The position numbers and the translations under genes are program-made. Shown here in pieces: positions 1-9,436 of a stretch of 64,000 nucleotides of DNA. Position 1 is the first letter of the stretch, and every line of letters begins with the position of its first letter. The DNA comes from Acidobacteriota bacterium (GTDB lineage: Bacteria; Acidobacteriota; Vicinamibacteria; Vicinamibacterales; SCN-69-37): the NCBI GenBank assembly GCA_020853395.1, contig JADYYY010000015.1:62001-126000 (forward strand), given 5' to 3'. The notes under the pieces were generated by a model that saw only the letters and a program-made list of their open reading frames with translations, was not told the origin of the DNA and did not search any database.

Positions 1-1629
<1,629 letters not shown>

Positions 1630-1647
1630 GCCGGAGCGGCCGGGGCG

Positions 1648-2679
1648 TCATGCGGTCGACCTCGGCGATGGCGGCGGCGGGCCGCAGGCGTCGGGCCACC
1701 GCACATCGGTCAGCGCCGGCAGCCTGATCGCGATCGCCGACGCGTCGTCGAGGCACGCGCTGGACGCGTCGACGGATCCGCCGTGCCGTTCAGCCAGTTC
1801 CTTGACGATGGCGAGCCAGAGGTTCACGCCGGTGTGCTCCCGTGCGGCCGCGACGTCGAATGGCTGGCAGCGCTCGAACGGGCGTGCCACGTCCGACGCG
1901 ATGCCGATGCCCGTGTCGGCGACGTCCACGCGGTAGTCGGCGCCCTCGCGCGCCACCATCACGCTGATGACGCCGCCGGTCTGGGTCGAACGCACGGCGT
2001 TGGACAGGAGCGTGCTCATCACACGCTGGAGGCGATCGCGATCGCCGGTGATGTAGCAGGGTTCCTCGGGCAGATGGACGTCGAGCACGATGTACTTCGC
2101 GTGCGCCGGGGATCGGACGCTGTCGATCGCCGCCCGGATCGGCGTCCGCAGGTCGACGAGATCGAACGTCAGGTCCGTCGTGCCGGTCACGACGTTCGAC
2201 ACATCCGCCAGCTCCGCGAGCACGCGCCCAAGGTTCTGCGCGTTTCGCGCGATCGCCGCAAGGCCGCGAGAGCACGCCGGGTCGTCCTGCGAGGCGCTGA
2301 GGAGCTGGGTCCATGCGGTGATGCCCTGAAGCGGCGCACGCAGGTCGTGCGACATCGCCGAGAGCAGCGCGTCCTTGGCACGGTGTGCCTCGCGCTCCTG
2401 ATCGAGGAGCGCCTCGCGTGTCCGAAGAGCCTGCTGCGCGTCGTCGAGCTCTCGGCGAAGCGTCTCCGCATCCGAGATCGTGCGGGCGCGATCGGCGGTG
2501 AGCCGCCGGATGTGCCAGACGCCGGCGAGGCCGGCGGCGAGCGCGCCGGCCACGATCGCCGGGCCGACGCCGAGACCAAAGAGCGCGCCGGCGGCGGCCG
2601 CCGGAGCCGCGAGCGCGCCGAGCACGAGCGCGGTGGCGGGATGCGGCGTGCCGAGCCGTGGGTCGAAGCGGTGCATCAT
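1648..2679 (-). CDS. Orphan sensor histidine kinase, membrane-anchored
   Basis: A 343-residue protein with two hydrophobic N-terminal segments (about 16-55), a coiled-coil-like linker (60-105), a HisKA domain and a HATPase domain. The phospho-acceptor is His111 in SAMSHDLRAPL, the N box has Asn227 and the G1 box is DTGIGI (255-260). The G2 box is degenerate: GVNLWLAI (284-291) where GTGLGLAI is usual, so nucleotide binding may be altered. There is almost no periplasmic loop, so a cytoplasmic or membrane cue is likelier than an external ligand. No response regulator is adjacent. It starts 22 bp after an upstream methyltransferase gene on the same strand and probably shares its transcript. ATG at 2679 follows a GGAG with 8-base spacing; ATG 2676 is an alternative. 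The signal is unknown. Confidence 0.85.
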   Translation of the reverse strand: MMHRFDPRLGTPHPATALVLGALAAPAAAAGALFGLGVGPAIVAGALAAGLAGVWHIRRLTADRARTISDAETLRRELDDAQQALRTREALLDQEREAHRAKDALLSAMSHDLRAPLQGITAWTQLLSASQDDPACSRGLAAIARNAQNLGRVLAELADVSNVVTGTTDLTFDLVDLRTPIRAAIDSVRSPAHAKYIVLDVHLPEEPCYITGDRDRLQRVMSTLLSNAVRSTQTGGVISVMVAREGADYRVDVADTGIGIASDVARPFERCQPFDVAAAREHTGVNLWLAIVKELAERHGGSVDASSACLDDASAIAIRLPALTDVRWPDACGPPPPSPRSTA

Positions 2680-2701
2680 CGCGTCTCTGCTCCAGTCAGC
2701 C

Positions 2702-3220
2702 TCACAGCCATCGCGGCACGCGGCGGCAATACGCGTCGTACTCCGCGCCGAAGCGCCACCGCATGTACCGTTCTTCCCGCGCGATCACGATCGACGTCAG
2801 CGCGACGATCACGACCGGCAGCAGCACGAGCGGCCACGCCGAGTTGAGCCACGACGTCGCACCGAGATAGATCGCCACGCAGCCCACGTACATCGGATTG
2901 CGCGACCATCGGTACGGGCCGTGGTGCACCACGCACGTCGCGGCGCGCTGGAGCAGGATGCCGGTGCGCGCGCGTGCGAACGTTTCCATGCCCCACGCGA
3001 ACCATCCGGCGCCCAAAGCGACGAGCGCGACGCCGCTGGCGACCATCAGCCAGGACGCTTCGTCGGGCGTGAGCGGCCACGGATGGCGCCGGTCCCACCA
3101 CCATCCGCCCACGATGCCCAGGGCGAAGAGCGACAGCGGCGGCACAGGGGTGCCGGGCCCGCGATCGGTCGCCGACTCGTGTTGCCGCGCGGCGCGTGGA
3201 GGCACGAGGTGAGAAGCCAT
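2702..3220 (-). CDS. Isoprenylcysteine/phospholipid methyltransferase-family membrane protein
   Basis: Integral membrane protein of the ICMT/PEMT family (SAM-dependent methyltransferases of lipids or small amphipathic thiols). It has four or so hydrophobic segments and the family's C-terminal signature: HGPYRWSRNPMYVG, then a double hydrophobic helix, then EERYMRWRFGAEYDAYCRRVPRW. The conserved RNPMY and the EE...YxxYxxxVPR element bind SAM and the polar head in characterised relatives. The chosen ATG (3220) removes a non-conserved 14-residue extension from a possible GTG at 3262; neither has a good Shine-Dalgarno (SD) sequence. It is followed by the histidine kinase in an apparent two-gene operon. 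The substrate cannot be told from sequence. Confidence 0.8.
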   Translation of the reverse strand: MASHLVPPRAARQHESATDRGPGTPVPPLSLFALGIVGGWWWDRRHPWPLTPDEASWLMVASGVALVALGAGWFAWGMETFARARTGILLQRAATCVVHHGPYRWSRNPMYVGCVAIYLGATSWLNSAWPLVLLPVVIVALTSIVIAREERYMRWRFGAEYDAYCRRVPRWL

Positions 3221-3262
3221 AGAAGGTCCGGTCACGGCAGCGGAGTGCAAGAGCCTAGCCAC

Positions 3263-3655
3263 GGCCTAGCCGGGAACGCGGCCGCCGGCAGCATCTCCTT
3301 CGGTCGATCGGGTCACCGTGCCGTTGCGAATCGCCGGATACTCTCGGCGCGTCGCTAGCCACCCTGAGGCGCGCGGCGCCCGGTTCGGACCGTCCACCAG
3401 GCGGCTCACGACGACGCTGGGCTGGCTCAGCTCTTGCTTTTTGCTCGCCCGCAGTGCAAGGTCAAAGCACGCGGAAACATGAGCGACGGTGCAGGGCGGC
3501 GCCCGCCATCGCGACGGTGCCGAGGCATCGCGGCCGTGCGCACGCCGCGCGTCGTCGTTCACGGGGCTCACGGGCACAGAGCGAGGTTCGTCGTCCAGCA
3601 CGACGCCGCCGATGGGCGGCGCGTCCAGTTCACCCTTGCAGAAAGGATGTTGACC
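3263..3655. other. Intergenic region with sigma-54-like promoter, no gene seen
   Basis: About 390 bp between two divergent genes. Short open frames here lack SD sequences and recognisable domains. The clearest element is a sigma-54-like -24/-12 site at 3422-3438 directed at the downstream GlsB/YeaQ-like gene, which would give that gene a leader of about 200 nt. Confidence 0.5.
3422..3438 (+). promoter_or_regulatory. Candidate sigma-54 (RpoN) promoter
   Basis: CTGGCTCAGCTCTTGCT matches the 17-base sigma-54 consensus YTGGCACGrNNNTTGCW except for two positions (A6 to T, G8 to A). The essential GG and GC are at the right spacing. Transcription would begin near 3450 and read into the gene at 3656. 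No enhancer-binding protein gene is adjacent, so the activator is unknown. Confidence 0.5.
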
Positions 3656-3913
3656 ATGTTCGGCATTCTGGGATGGATCGTCTTCGGCCTGATCGTCGGT
3701 GTCGTCGCCAAGCTGCTGATGCCCGGACGTGATCCGGGCGGCATGATCGTCACGATCCTGCTCGGCATCGTCGGCGCCGTGCTCGGCGGCTTCCTCGGGC
3801 GCGCCATGGGCCTCTACGGTCCGGGCGATCCGGCGGGCTTCATCATGTCGCTCGTCGGCGCCCTCATTCTTCTTTTCCTCTACCGCATGATGGCCGGACG
3901 ACGAACGGTCTGA
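3656..3913 (+). CDS. GlsB/YeaQ/YmgE-family stress membrane protein
   Basis: An 85-residue protein of the transglycosylase-associated (GlsB/YeaQ/YmgE) family: three glycine-rich hydrophobic helices with the typical opening GILGWIVFGLIVGVVAKLL, the loop PGRDPGGMIVTILLG and the ending LVGALILLFLYRM. Family members are induced by stress or stationary phase, but the biochemical role is unknown. ATG at 3656 is chosen because GAAAGGA lies 8 bases upstream; an in-frame ATG at 3647 overlaps that site. The gene stands alone, with a sigma-54-like site about 220 bp upstream and a strong intrinsic terminator starting 19 bp after its stop. Confidence 0.85.
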   Translation: MFGILGWIVFGLIVGVVAKLLMPGRDPGGMIVTILLGIVGAVLGGFLGRAMGLYGPGDPAGFIMSLVGALILLFLYRMMAGRRTV

Positions 3914-3931
3914 CGTCACGCCGCGCTCGAG

Positions 3932-3965
3932 AAAGGGGGCAGGAGCGACGCTCCTGCCCCCTTTT
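3932..3965 (+). terminator. Rho-independent terminator after the GlsB-like gene
   Basis: A perfect 15-bp stem (3932-3946 with 3950-3964) closes a 3-base loop (GAC). The 3' arm runs directly into a T/C-rich tract. This is the strongest intrinsic terminator in the window. It abuts the pyrimidine-rich repeat tract that follows. Confidence 0.9.
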
Positions 3966-4061
3966 CCCTTTTCCCTTTTCCCTCCTTTTCCTTTTTCCCT
4001 CTCCCCTCCCTTTTCCCTCTCCCCTTCACCTTTGCCCTTTGCCCTCTGCCCTTTGCCCTTG
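3962..4061. repeat. Purine/pyrimidine-asymmetric heptad repeat tract, copy 1
   Basis: About 100 bp of almost pure pyrimidine on the plus strand, built from degenerate 7-base units of the TTTGCCC / TTTTCCC / CTTTTCC type; on the minus strand they read AAGGGCA. The units nearest the permease gene (4031-4060) are the most regular. Repeated GGG runs on the minus strand could form G-quadruplexes. A homologous tract lies at 16590-16663. Both join a -10 hexamer through the same bases (GCCCTTGTA). Confidence 0.85.
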
Positions 4062-4067
4062 TACGAT
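4039..4067 (+). promoter_or_regulatory. Promoter of the APC permease, -35 inside the heptad repeat
   Basis: A -35-like TTGCCC (4039-4044, part of a repeat unit) lies 17 bp before a -10 TACGAT (4062-4067). The ATG at 4077 is only 9 bases after the -10, so the transcript would be leaderless or nearly so. There is no SD sequence. Confidence 0.6.
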
Positions 4068-4076
4068 TTCGCCTCC

Positions 4077-5435
4077 ATGTCGACGACGCTGACGCGAAGG
4101 TTCGGACTGCTGCAGGCCACGGCGCTGAACATGATCAACATGATCGGCATCGGGCCGTTCATCACGATCCCGCTGCTCATGACCGCGCTCGGCGGGCCGC
4201 AGGCGATGCTCGGATGGGTCGTCGCGCTGGCGATCGTGATCTCCGACGGCATGGTCTGGAGCGAGCTCGGCGCGGCGATGCCGAAGTCCGGCGGGTCGTA
4301 TGGGTACCTGCGCGAAGCCTTCGGGCGGGAGACGTTCGGCCGCCTGATGGCCTTTCTCTTCGTCTGGCAGTTCGTGCTGAGCGGGCCGCTCGAGATCGCG
4401 TCGGGCTACATCGGGTTCACGAAGTACCTCGGCTACATCTGGACCGGCCTGACGCCCGGCCAGATGCTGCTCGTCGCCGCCGGCGTCGGCGTGCTGAACG
4501 TGGTGGTGCTCTACCGGCGCATCACGTCGATCGCGAAGATCACCGTGGCGCTCTGGATCGGCACGCTCGTGGCCACGTTGGGCGTGATCGTGACCGGCAT
4601 CGCGCACTTCGATCCGAAGGTCGCGTTCGACTTCCCGCCGGGCGCCTTCAACTTCTCGCTCGGGTTCCTGTTCGGCCTCGGCGCCGCGGCGCGCGTCGGC
4701 GTCTACGACTATCTCGGCTACTACAACGTCTGCTACATCGGCGACGAGGTGAAGGATCCCGGCCGCGTGATCCCGCGGTCGATCGTGATCAGCACCGTGG
4801 CGGTCGCGCTGATCTACCTGATGATCAACCTGTCGATCATCGGCGTCGTGCCGTGGCGCGACTTCGTGCCGGCGTCAGCGCATCCGGAGTCGGACTTCGT
4901 CGTCTCGACGTTCATGGAGCGCATCTATGGGCACGGGATCGCCAGCGGGTTCACCTGGCTGATTCTGTGGACGGCGTTCGGCTCGGTGTTCGCCCTGCTG
5001 CTCGGCTACTCGCGGATCCCGTACGCGGCGGCCGAAGACGGCTACTTCTTCAAGGTGTTCGGCCGGCTCCATCCCACCGGCGGGTTCCCGTACGTGTCGC
5101 TCCTCGTGCTCGGGGCCATCTCGATCCTCTGCAGTTTCGTCTCGCTCGGCATGGTCATCGACGCGCTGATCGCGACCCGCATCCTCGTCCAGTTCATCGG
5201 CCAGATCGGCGGGCTGATCGCACTGCGGCGCCGCCGGCCCGACATGCCGCGGCCGTACCGGATGTGGCTGTACCCGCTCCCCGCGCTCGTCGCGCTGTTC
5301 GGCTGGATCTTCGTGTTCGCGACGACCGATCCGACGGTGATCGTCTTCGGTCTCGGATTCCTCGTGCTCGGCATCGTGTGCTTCCTCGGCTGGTCGAAGC
5401 ACAGGGCGCAGTGGCCGTTCCAGGCCGCCGCGTAG
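4077..5435 (+). CDS. APC-superfamily amino acid permease
   Basis: A 452-residue cytoplasmic-membrane transporter with about 12 hydrophobic helices. The N-terminal segment LNMINMIGIGPFITIP and the following GGPQAMLGWVVA match the helix-1 unwound glycine motif (GxGxF/I) that binds the substrate amino group and carboxyl in APC transporters. The GGSYGYLREAFG stretch is also typical. Transport is presumably proton-coupled uptake of an amino acid or amine; the substrate is not predictable. The start is the ATG at 4077, because family homology begins right after it and it sits 9 bases downstream of a -10 hexamer; the frame upstream only translates the repeat tract. It converges closely (8 bp) with the next gene. 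Confidence 0.88.
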   Translation: MSTTLTRRFGLLQATALNMINMIGIGPFITIPLLMTALGGPQAMLGWVVALAIVISDGMVWSELGAAMPKSGGSYGYLREAFGRETFGRLMAFLFVWQFVLSGPLEIASGYIGFTKYLGYIWTGLTPGQMLLVAAGVGVLNVVVLYRRITSIAKITVALWIGTLVATLGVIVTGIAHFDPKVAFDFPPGAFNFSLGFLFGLGAAARVGVYDYLGYYNVCYIGDEVKDPGRVIPRSIVISTVAVALIYLMINLSIIGVVPWRDFVPASAHPESDFVVSTFMERIYGHGIASGFTWLILWTAFGSVFALLLGYSRIPYAAAEDGYFFKVFGRLHPTGGFPYVSLLVLGAISILCSFVSLGMVIDALIATRILVQFIGQIGGLIALRRRRPDMPRPYRMWLYPLPALVALFGWIFVFATTDPTVIVFGLGFLVLGIVCFLGWSKHRAQWPFQAAA

Positions 5436-5443
5436 GCGGCGCG

Positions 5444-7450
5444 CTACTGGACGGGTTCGCCGAGCCGCGCGCGCCGCTCGCGCAGCAGCGCGTCGGTCGC
5501 CGGCGTGCCGTCGAGCAGCAGGTGGCCGATCGCGTCACCGCCGCCGTCCGACAACGGTTCGACGACGACCACATCGAAGCCGCCGCGGAGGGCGAGCGGC
5601 GGCACGTCGCCGTAGTGCACGGCGAGCCCCTGCGGCCGTCGATGTTCCGGGACCGCGCCGATCTCGACCGCGCCGACGTGCTGATTGCGCTTCAGGAACA
5701 CCAGCCGATACGAGGCGCTGGCGGTCAGGCTCACCTCGTAGTAGCGGCGGCCGCCCTCGTCCTCGCACGACACCGCGAGCGGCCCCGTCAGCCGCCGCAC
5801 GCCCGGCGCGTCGATCGCGGTGCCGTTCTCCTTGACGTCCGCGAGCGAGTCGAGCGGCACGAGCGCCCGCTCGTGGCGGTAGTACGGCACGTTGACGAGC
5901 GCATCGTACCGGCCCGTCGTCATGCCGGCGATCGCCCGAAGGCGCTCGGGTGCGAGGAGACGCCGGCCTCGCGTGATCAGGCGGATCCGATCGTAGAACT
6001 GCTTCAACGCGGGATCCGTGAGCAGGTTCGCATCGCTCGCGAGGCTCGCTTCGTAGCCGTCCGGGATGGTCCGCCGCAGGTGCCCGATGCGCCATTCGTC
6101 GTTGTAGACGGCCGGGAGGCGAGCGAGCAGGGGATCGGTCAGCGCGCACTCGTCGAGCACGTGCACGAACGGCCCCTGCTCGAGCCCGGCCGCGCCGGCG
6201 AGCCCGCACACCGGCACGACGCGCGGCCGGATCGCCGCGCCGGTGTTCATGGGCCAGCCCGGGCTCCGGAACGTCCGCCGATCGCCGCGGACGACCGATC
6301 GCTCCTTGAAGTACGTGCCGCGCTCGTCCACGATGCCGCTCTTGCGGATGCCGGGATCGTCGAACCGGCTGTCGTTCAGCAGCGGAACGTGCGCGGCGCT
6401 GAGCCCGACGGCCACGAGCACCGTCGTCGCGGCGACCCAGAACGCCTGCGGCCGGTCGGCCATCCATCCGACGATCAGCGCCGAGGCGAGCAGCGGCGCG
6501 GAGAAGAACCGGCCGCTCATGAAGTCGCCCCCGATCGAGACGACGTACACGAGGTAGAGCGCGATGCCGACGGCGAGCAGGCGTGCCACGGCGTGGCGCG
6601 CGGACAGGCCGAGCAAGACGGCGAATGCCGTCGCGACGAGCGTGAGCGGATCGCGGTCGATCGAGTCGGCCGCGTAGAGCCACCCTTGCGTCCACCGCGG
6701 TCCGAATCCGATGCCGGCGCCGAGCTTCGCGTACGCCGTGTTCGGAAACGGGAACCCGTAGTAGACGAGCGAGAACAGCGTCCACGCGAGAGCCGGTGTC
6801 GTGCCGATGGCCGCCGCTCGCGCGACGCGCGCTACCGAGCGCGCCCGGAGCGAGCCGAACACGACGAGCGGCGCGCCGATCAGCACGAGATCCGGTCGCG
6901 TCAGGTACAGCAGCGACTCGATCGACCAGAGCGTGGCCAGCGAGTCGGCCCACCCGCCGGGGACACCTTCACGATCGCAGTGCTCGGCACGCATGGCCCC
7001 CAGCACGAGCGCGACGATGAGCGCGTGCGACAGCGGGTTCTCGAGACCCGACGTCGAGTAGTCCACGAACGCGTTGGAGAAGAGCAGCACGACGCCGGCG
7101 GCCGCGGCCTGCGCCGCGGTCGTCGCGCGCGTGAGCACGAGCCACACGACCGCCACCGACAGCGCGCCGGCGAGCGCGAGCGTGCCGAGCAGCAGATTGC
7201 CGCCGACGAGATAGGCCAGCGTGACGAGCAGCACCCACAACGGGTGCGTGAACGCCTGCACACGCTCGGCGATGTTGTACGTCAGCCCGAACCCGTGCGT
7301 GACGTTCAACACCGCGCGCAGCGAGATCAGCATGTCGTCGCCGATCCACGCCGTGCGGACCAGCACCGCGGCGAACACGATGACGACGAGCGCCGCGAGC
7401 AACCGCGGCAGCGGCGCCGGCCTGGCTGGGGATGGGGCCTCGGGCGACAC
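5444..7450 (-). CDS. GT-C fold membrane glycosyltransferase, AftB-like
   Basis: A 668-residue protein with about ten hydrophobic helices in the N-terminal 400 residues and a soluble C-terminal domain. The first extracytoplasmic loop carries WIGDDMLISLR, an Asp-Asp like the catalytic motif of GT-C enzymes. Later motifs (FTHPLW, SGLENPLSH, YYGFPFPNTAYAK, GGDFMSGRFF) resemble the family annotated as terminal arabinofuranosyltransferase AftB. It would use a polyprenyl-phosphate sugar donor on the periplasmic face, perhaps decorating a cell-surface glycan. The start is GTG 7450, just before the first membrane helix and 9 bases after a -10 hexamer. A longer in-frame reading would overlap the upstream DsbA-like gene and is rejected. 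The sugar and acceptor are unknown. Confidence 0.7.
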   Translation of the reverse strand: MSPEAPSPARPAPLPRLLAALVVIVFAAVLVRTAWIGDDMLISLRAVLNVTHGFGLTYNIAERVQAFTHPLWVLLVTLAYLVGGNLLLGTLALAGALSVAVVWLVLTRATTAAQAAAAGVVLLFSNAFVDYSTSGLENPLSHALIVALVLGAMRAEHCDREGVPGGWADSLATLWSIESLLYLTRPDLVLIGAPLVVFGSLRARSVARVARAAAIGTTPALAWTLFSLVYYGFPFPNTAYAKLGAGIGFGPRWTQGWLYAADSIDRDPLTLVATAFAVLLGLSARHAVARLLAVGIALYLVYVVSIGGDFMSGRFFSAPLLASALIVGWMADRPQAFWVAATTVLVAVGLSAAHVPLLNDSRFDDPGIRKSGIVDERGTYFKERSVVRGDRRTFRSPGWPMNTGAAIRPRVVPVCGLAGAAGLEQGPFVHVLDECALTDPLLARLPAVYNDEWRIGHLRRTIPDGYEASLASDANLLTDPALKQFYDRIRLITRGRRLLAPERLRAIAGMTTGRYDALVNVPYYRHERALVPLDSLADVKENGTAIDAPGVRRLTGPLAVSCEDEGGRRYYEVSLTASASYRLVFLKRNQHVGAVEIGAVPEHRRPQGLAVHYGDVPPLALRGGFDVVVVEPLSDGGGDAIGHLLLDGTPATDALLRERRARLGEPVQ

Positions 7451-7459
7451 AGGGCGCGA

Positions 7460-7465
7460 ATTGTA
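7460..7465 (-). promoter_or_regulatory. -10 hexamer of the GT-C gene (leaderless type)
   Basis: TACAAT on the minus strand lies 9 bases upstream of the GTG at 7450, with no SD sequence. It sits 26 bp after the stop of the upstream gene, so the glycosyltransferase can be transcribed independently. Confidence 0.55.
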
Positions 7466-7491
7466 GACCGAAGGCCGAGGGACGGAGACGT

Positions 7492-8259
7492 TCAGCGTGC
7501 CCGGGCCGCGGCGGCGGCGATGGCCTGCTCGAAGACGGAGAACGGCTGGGCGCCCGTGACGGCCGTCAGCAGTCGCACCTCGTCGGTCGCCGGGTCTCGC
7601 AGTCCGACGAAGAACGACGGCGTACCGTTGGCGCCGAGCGACTTCGCCAGCTCGACGCTCTGCCGCACGCCGGCGGTCGCGCGGCCGCTCGCGAGGCATT
7701 CGCGCAACGACGGCACCGACAGGCCAGCCTCCGTCGCGCGTGCCTCGATCCCCGCGTCGTCGTGCGATCCGGCGCGGCTGAACAGCCGCGCGTGCATCTG
7801 CCAGAACTTGCCCTGCTCGGCGGCGCACCTGGCGGCCTCGTGCGCGCGGATGGCCGCCGGGTGCAGCTCATCGATGGGGAAGTCCTTGAACACGTAACGG
7901 ATCCGCCCGGTCTTGATGTACTGCGTCTCGATCTGGGGCATCGTCTGCGTGAAGTGCCGCAGGCAGAAGGGGCACTCGTAGTCGGAGAACTCGACGAGCG
8001 TCACGACCTGGTCGGCGGGACCGAGCGCCGGCGCGCCCGCGACGTCGATGGTCGTGCGGCCGCGCGCCGTGTCGAAATCGGTCTGGAGCTGCGCGTGCGA
8101 CTGCGAGAGCTTCGCCAGCTCCTGGCGCGTCTCGTACCAAACGAACAGCGACAGCACGATCGACACCACGGGCAGGACGATGGTCCAGGCGACGCGGGGA
8201 GGACGGCGGGTCGCCGAGCCGGGCTGGGATGGAGGACCGGATCCTTGCGCTGACGCCAC
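7492..8259 (-). CDS. Membrane-anchored DsbA/BdbD-like thiol:disulfide oxidoreductase
   Basis: A 255-residue protein with one N-terminal membrane helix (24-41), a short coiled-coil-like spacer and an extracytoplasmic thioredoxin fold with the DsbA helical insertion. The redox motif is Cys96-Pro-Phe-Cys99 in YECPFC, and the cis-proline loop is GTPSFF. It probably oxidises or isomerises cysteines of exported proteins. That fits a genome stretch rich in c-type cytochromes, whose CxxCH thiols need redox handling, although no Ccm or Ccs gene is adjacent. GTG 8259 is chosen because GGGAGG lies 7 bases upstream; GTG 8265 would be too close to it. Confidence 0.87.
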   Translation of the reverse strand: MASAQGSGPPSQPGSATRRPPRVAWTIVLPVVSIVLSLFVWYETRQELAKLSQSHAQLQTDFDTARGRTTIDVAGAPALGPADQVVTLVEFSDYECPFCLRHFTQTMPQIETQYIKTGRIRYVFKDFPIDELHPAAIRAHEAARCAAEQGKFWQMHARLFSRAGSHDDAGIEARATEAGLSVPSLRECLASGRATAGVRQSVELAKSLGANGTPSFFVGLRDPATDEVRLLTAVTGAQPFSVFEQAIAAAAARAR

Positions 8260-8299
8260 GAACACGCCTCCCGACGGCAGGGTCTCGCGCCGTCGGCCG

Positions 8300-8305
8300 A
8301 TTGTA
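8300..8305 (-). promoter_or_regulatory. -10 hexamer of the DsbA-like gene
   Basis: TACAAT on the minus strand, about 40 bases before the GTG at 8259. Unlike most promoters nearby it leaves a leader of about 35 nt with a clear SD sequence (GGGAGG). Confidence 0.5.
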
Positions 8306-8388
8306 CGTCGCGGCGAGATGCCGGAACGAACCGATGGCGGCGGCCGTCTCAACGAGACACGGCAAACGCATCTGCAGAGGAGTCGCGC

Positions 8389-9402
8389 ATGTCGTCAGCC
8401 GCAGGTCCGTTCGCCCACATGCTGCCGTCCGTGCTCACGTTGACGCTGATCGCGGGCGTCGGCGCGGCCGGCCCCGCGACCGCCCAGGTGCCCGGCTTGT
8501 CCGGCACGCTCATCGTCACCAACAAGACTCCCGGCACCGCGACCATCCTGGACGTCGCGAGCGGCCGCACGCTGGCCACGGTGCGAACCGGCCAGGGCCC
8601 GCACGAGATCGCGCTGTCGGCAGACGGGCGTACGGCGGTCGTGACCGACTACGGCGCGGGCCGCACGTTGACCGTCGTCGACGTGCCGAGCCGGACGGCG
8701 AAGACGATCGATCTCGGCCAAGCCGGCCGTCCGCACGGCGTGGCGTTCCTCCCGGGCGACCGCCTCGTCGCCGTGACGAACGAGGCGAGCCGCAACGTCG
8801 CCATCGTGGACGTCGTCGACCGGCGCGTTCGCGCCCTCGTTCCGACCGAGGCAGGCGGCTCGCACATGATCGGCGTCACGGCGGACGGCAGGCGCGGATA
8901 CACCGGGAACATGAGCGGCCACACGGTTTCCGAGCTCGATCTGGTGAACGGCGCGTTTCTCCGGACATTCGACGTGCCTGCGACGCCGGAGGCGATCGAC
9001 GTCACGCCGGATGGCAGGGAAGTGTGGGTCGGGAGCAACGGCACGGGACGCGTGAGCGTGCTCGAGCCCGGCACCGGCAGCGTGACCACGGTCGTCGACG
9101 GCATGCGGTGGCCGTATCGGATGCTCTTCACGCCGGATGGCCGATACGTGATCGTGCCGGATCCGACGCTGCACGAAGTACGGTTCCTCGACCGCGCCGC
9201 GCGGCGCGAGGTCGCCCGCCTGTCGATCGCGGGCGCGGCGCCGCAGGGCGGGACGCTCACGCCCGACGGGCGGTATCTGTTCCTGTCGCTCAGCGCTCAG
9301 GCCCGCGTGGCGATCATCGACCTCGGCAAACGCGCGATCGTGGGCTATCTCGCCGCCGGTCCCACGCCCGATGGCGTGGCGTACGCGCCGCCGACGAACT
9401 GA
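8389..9402 (+). CDS. Exported YVTN-type beta-propeller protein
   Basis: A 337-residue exported protein: signal peptide (about 1-32, ending TAQ), then seven repeats of roughly 42 residues. Each repeat follows the YVTN/cytochrome-D1-like pattern, for example IVTNKTPGTATILDVASGRTLATV, with later copies ending in GxxPxxIALSxDGR or DVTPDGREVWVGS. It lacks heme motifs, so a redox role is unlikely; such propellers usually bind partner proteins or surface ligands. ATG 8389 follows AGAGGAG at a 6-base spacing. It is divergent from the DsbA-like gene and convergent with a DUF454 gene. Its partner is unknown. Confidence 0.82.
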   Translation: MSSAAGPFAHMLPSVLTLTLIAGVGAAGPATAQVPGLSGTLIVTNKTPGTATILDVASGRTLATVRTGQGPHEIALSADGRTAVVTDYGAGRTLTVVDVPSRTAKTIDLGQAGRPHGVAFLPGDRLVAVTNEASRNVAIVDVVDRRVRALVPTEAGGSHMIGVTADGRRGYTGNMSGHTVSELDLVNGAFLRTFDVPATPEAIDVTPDGREVWVGSNGTGRVSVLEPGTGSVTTVVDGMRWPYRMLFTPDGRYVIVPDPTLHEVRFLDRAARREVARLSIAGAAPQGGTLTPDGRYLFLSLSAQARVAIIDLGKRAIVGYLAAGPTPDGVAYAPPTN

Positions 9403-9436
9403 CCCGAAGGGCAACGGCGTTCGGACGGCCGCCGGG

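Noticed and set aside
3962-4061. Repeat tract as a CRISPR array
   Set aside because: Units are 7 bases long and contiguous, with no spacers; no cas gene is nearby.
4214-7897. A 1227-codon plus-strand open frame across the permease and glycosyltransferase
   Set aside because: It runs antisense to or out of frame with two well-supported genes. Its product is Arg/Ala/Asp/Glu-rich without domains, which is typical of shadow frames in GC-rich DNA.
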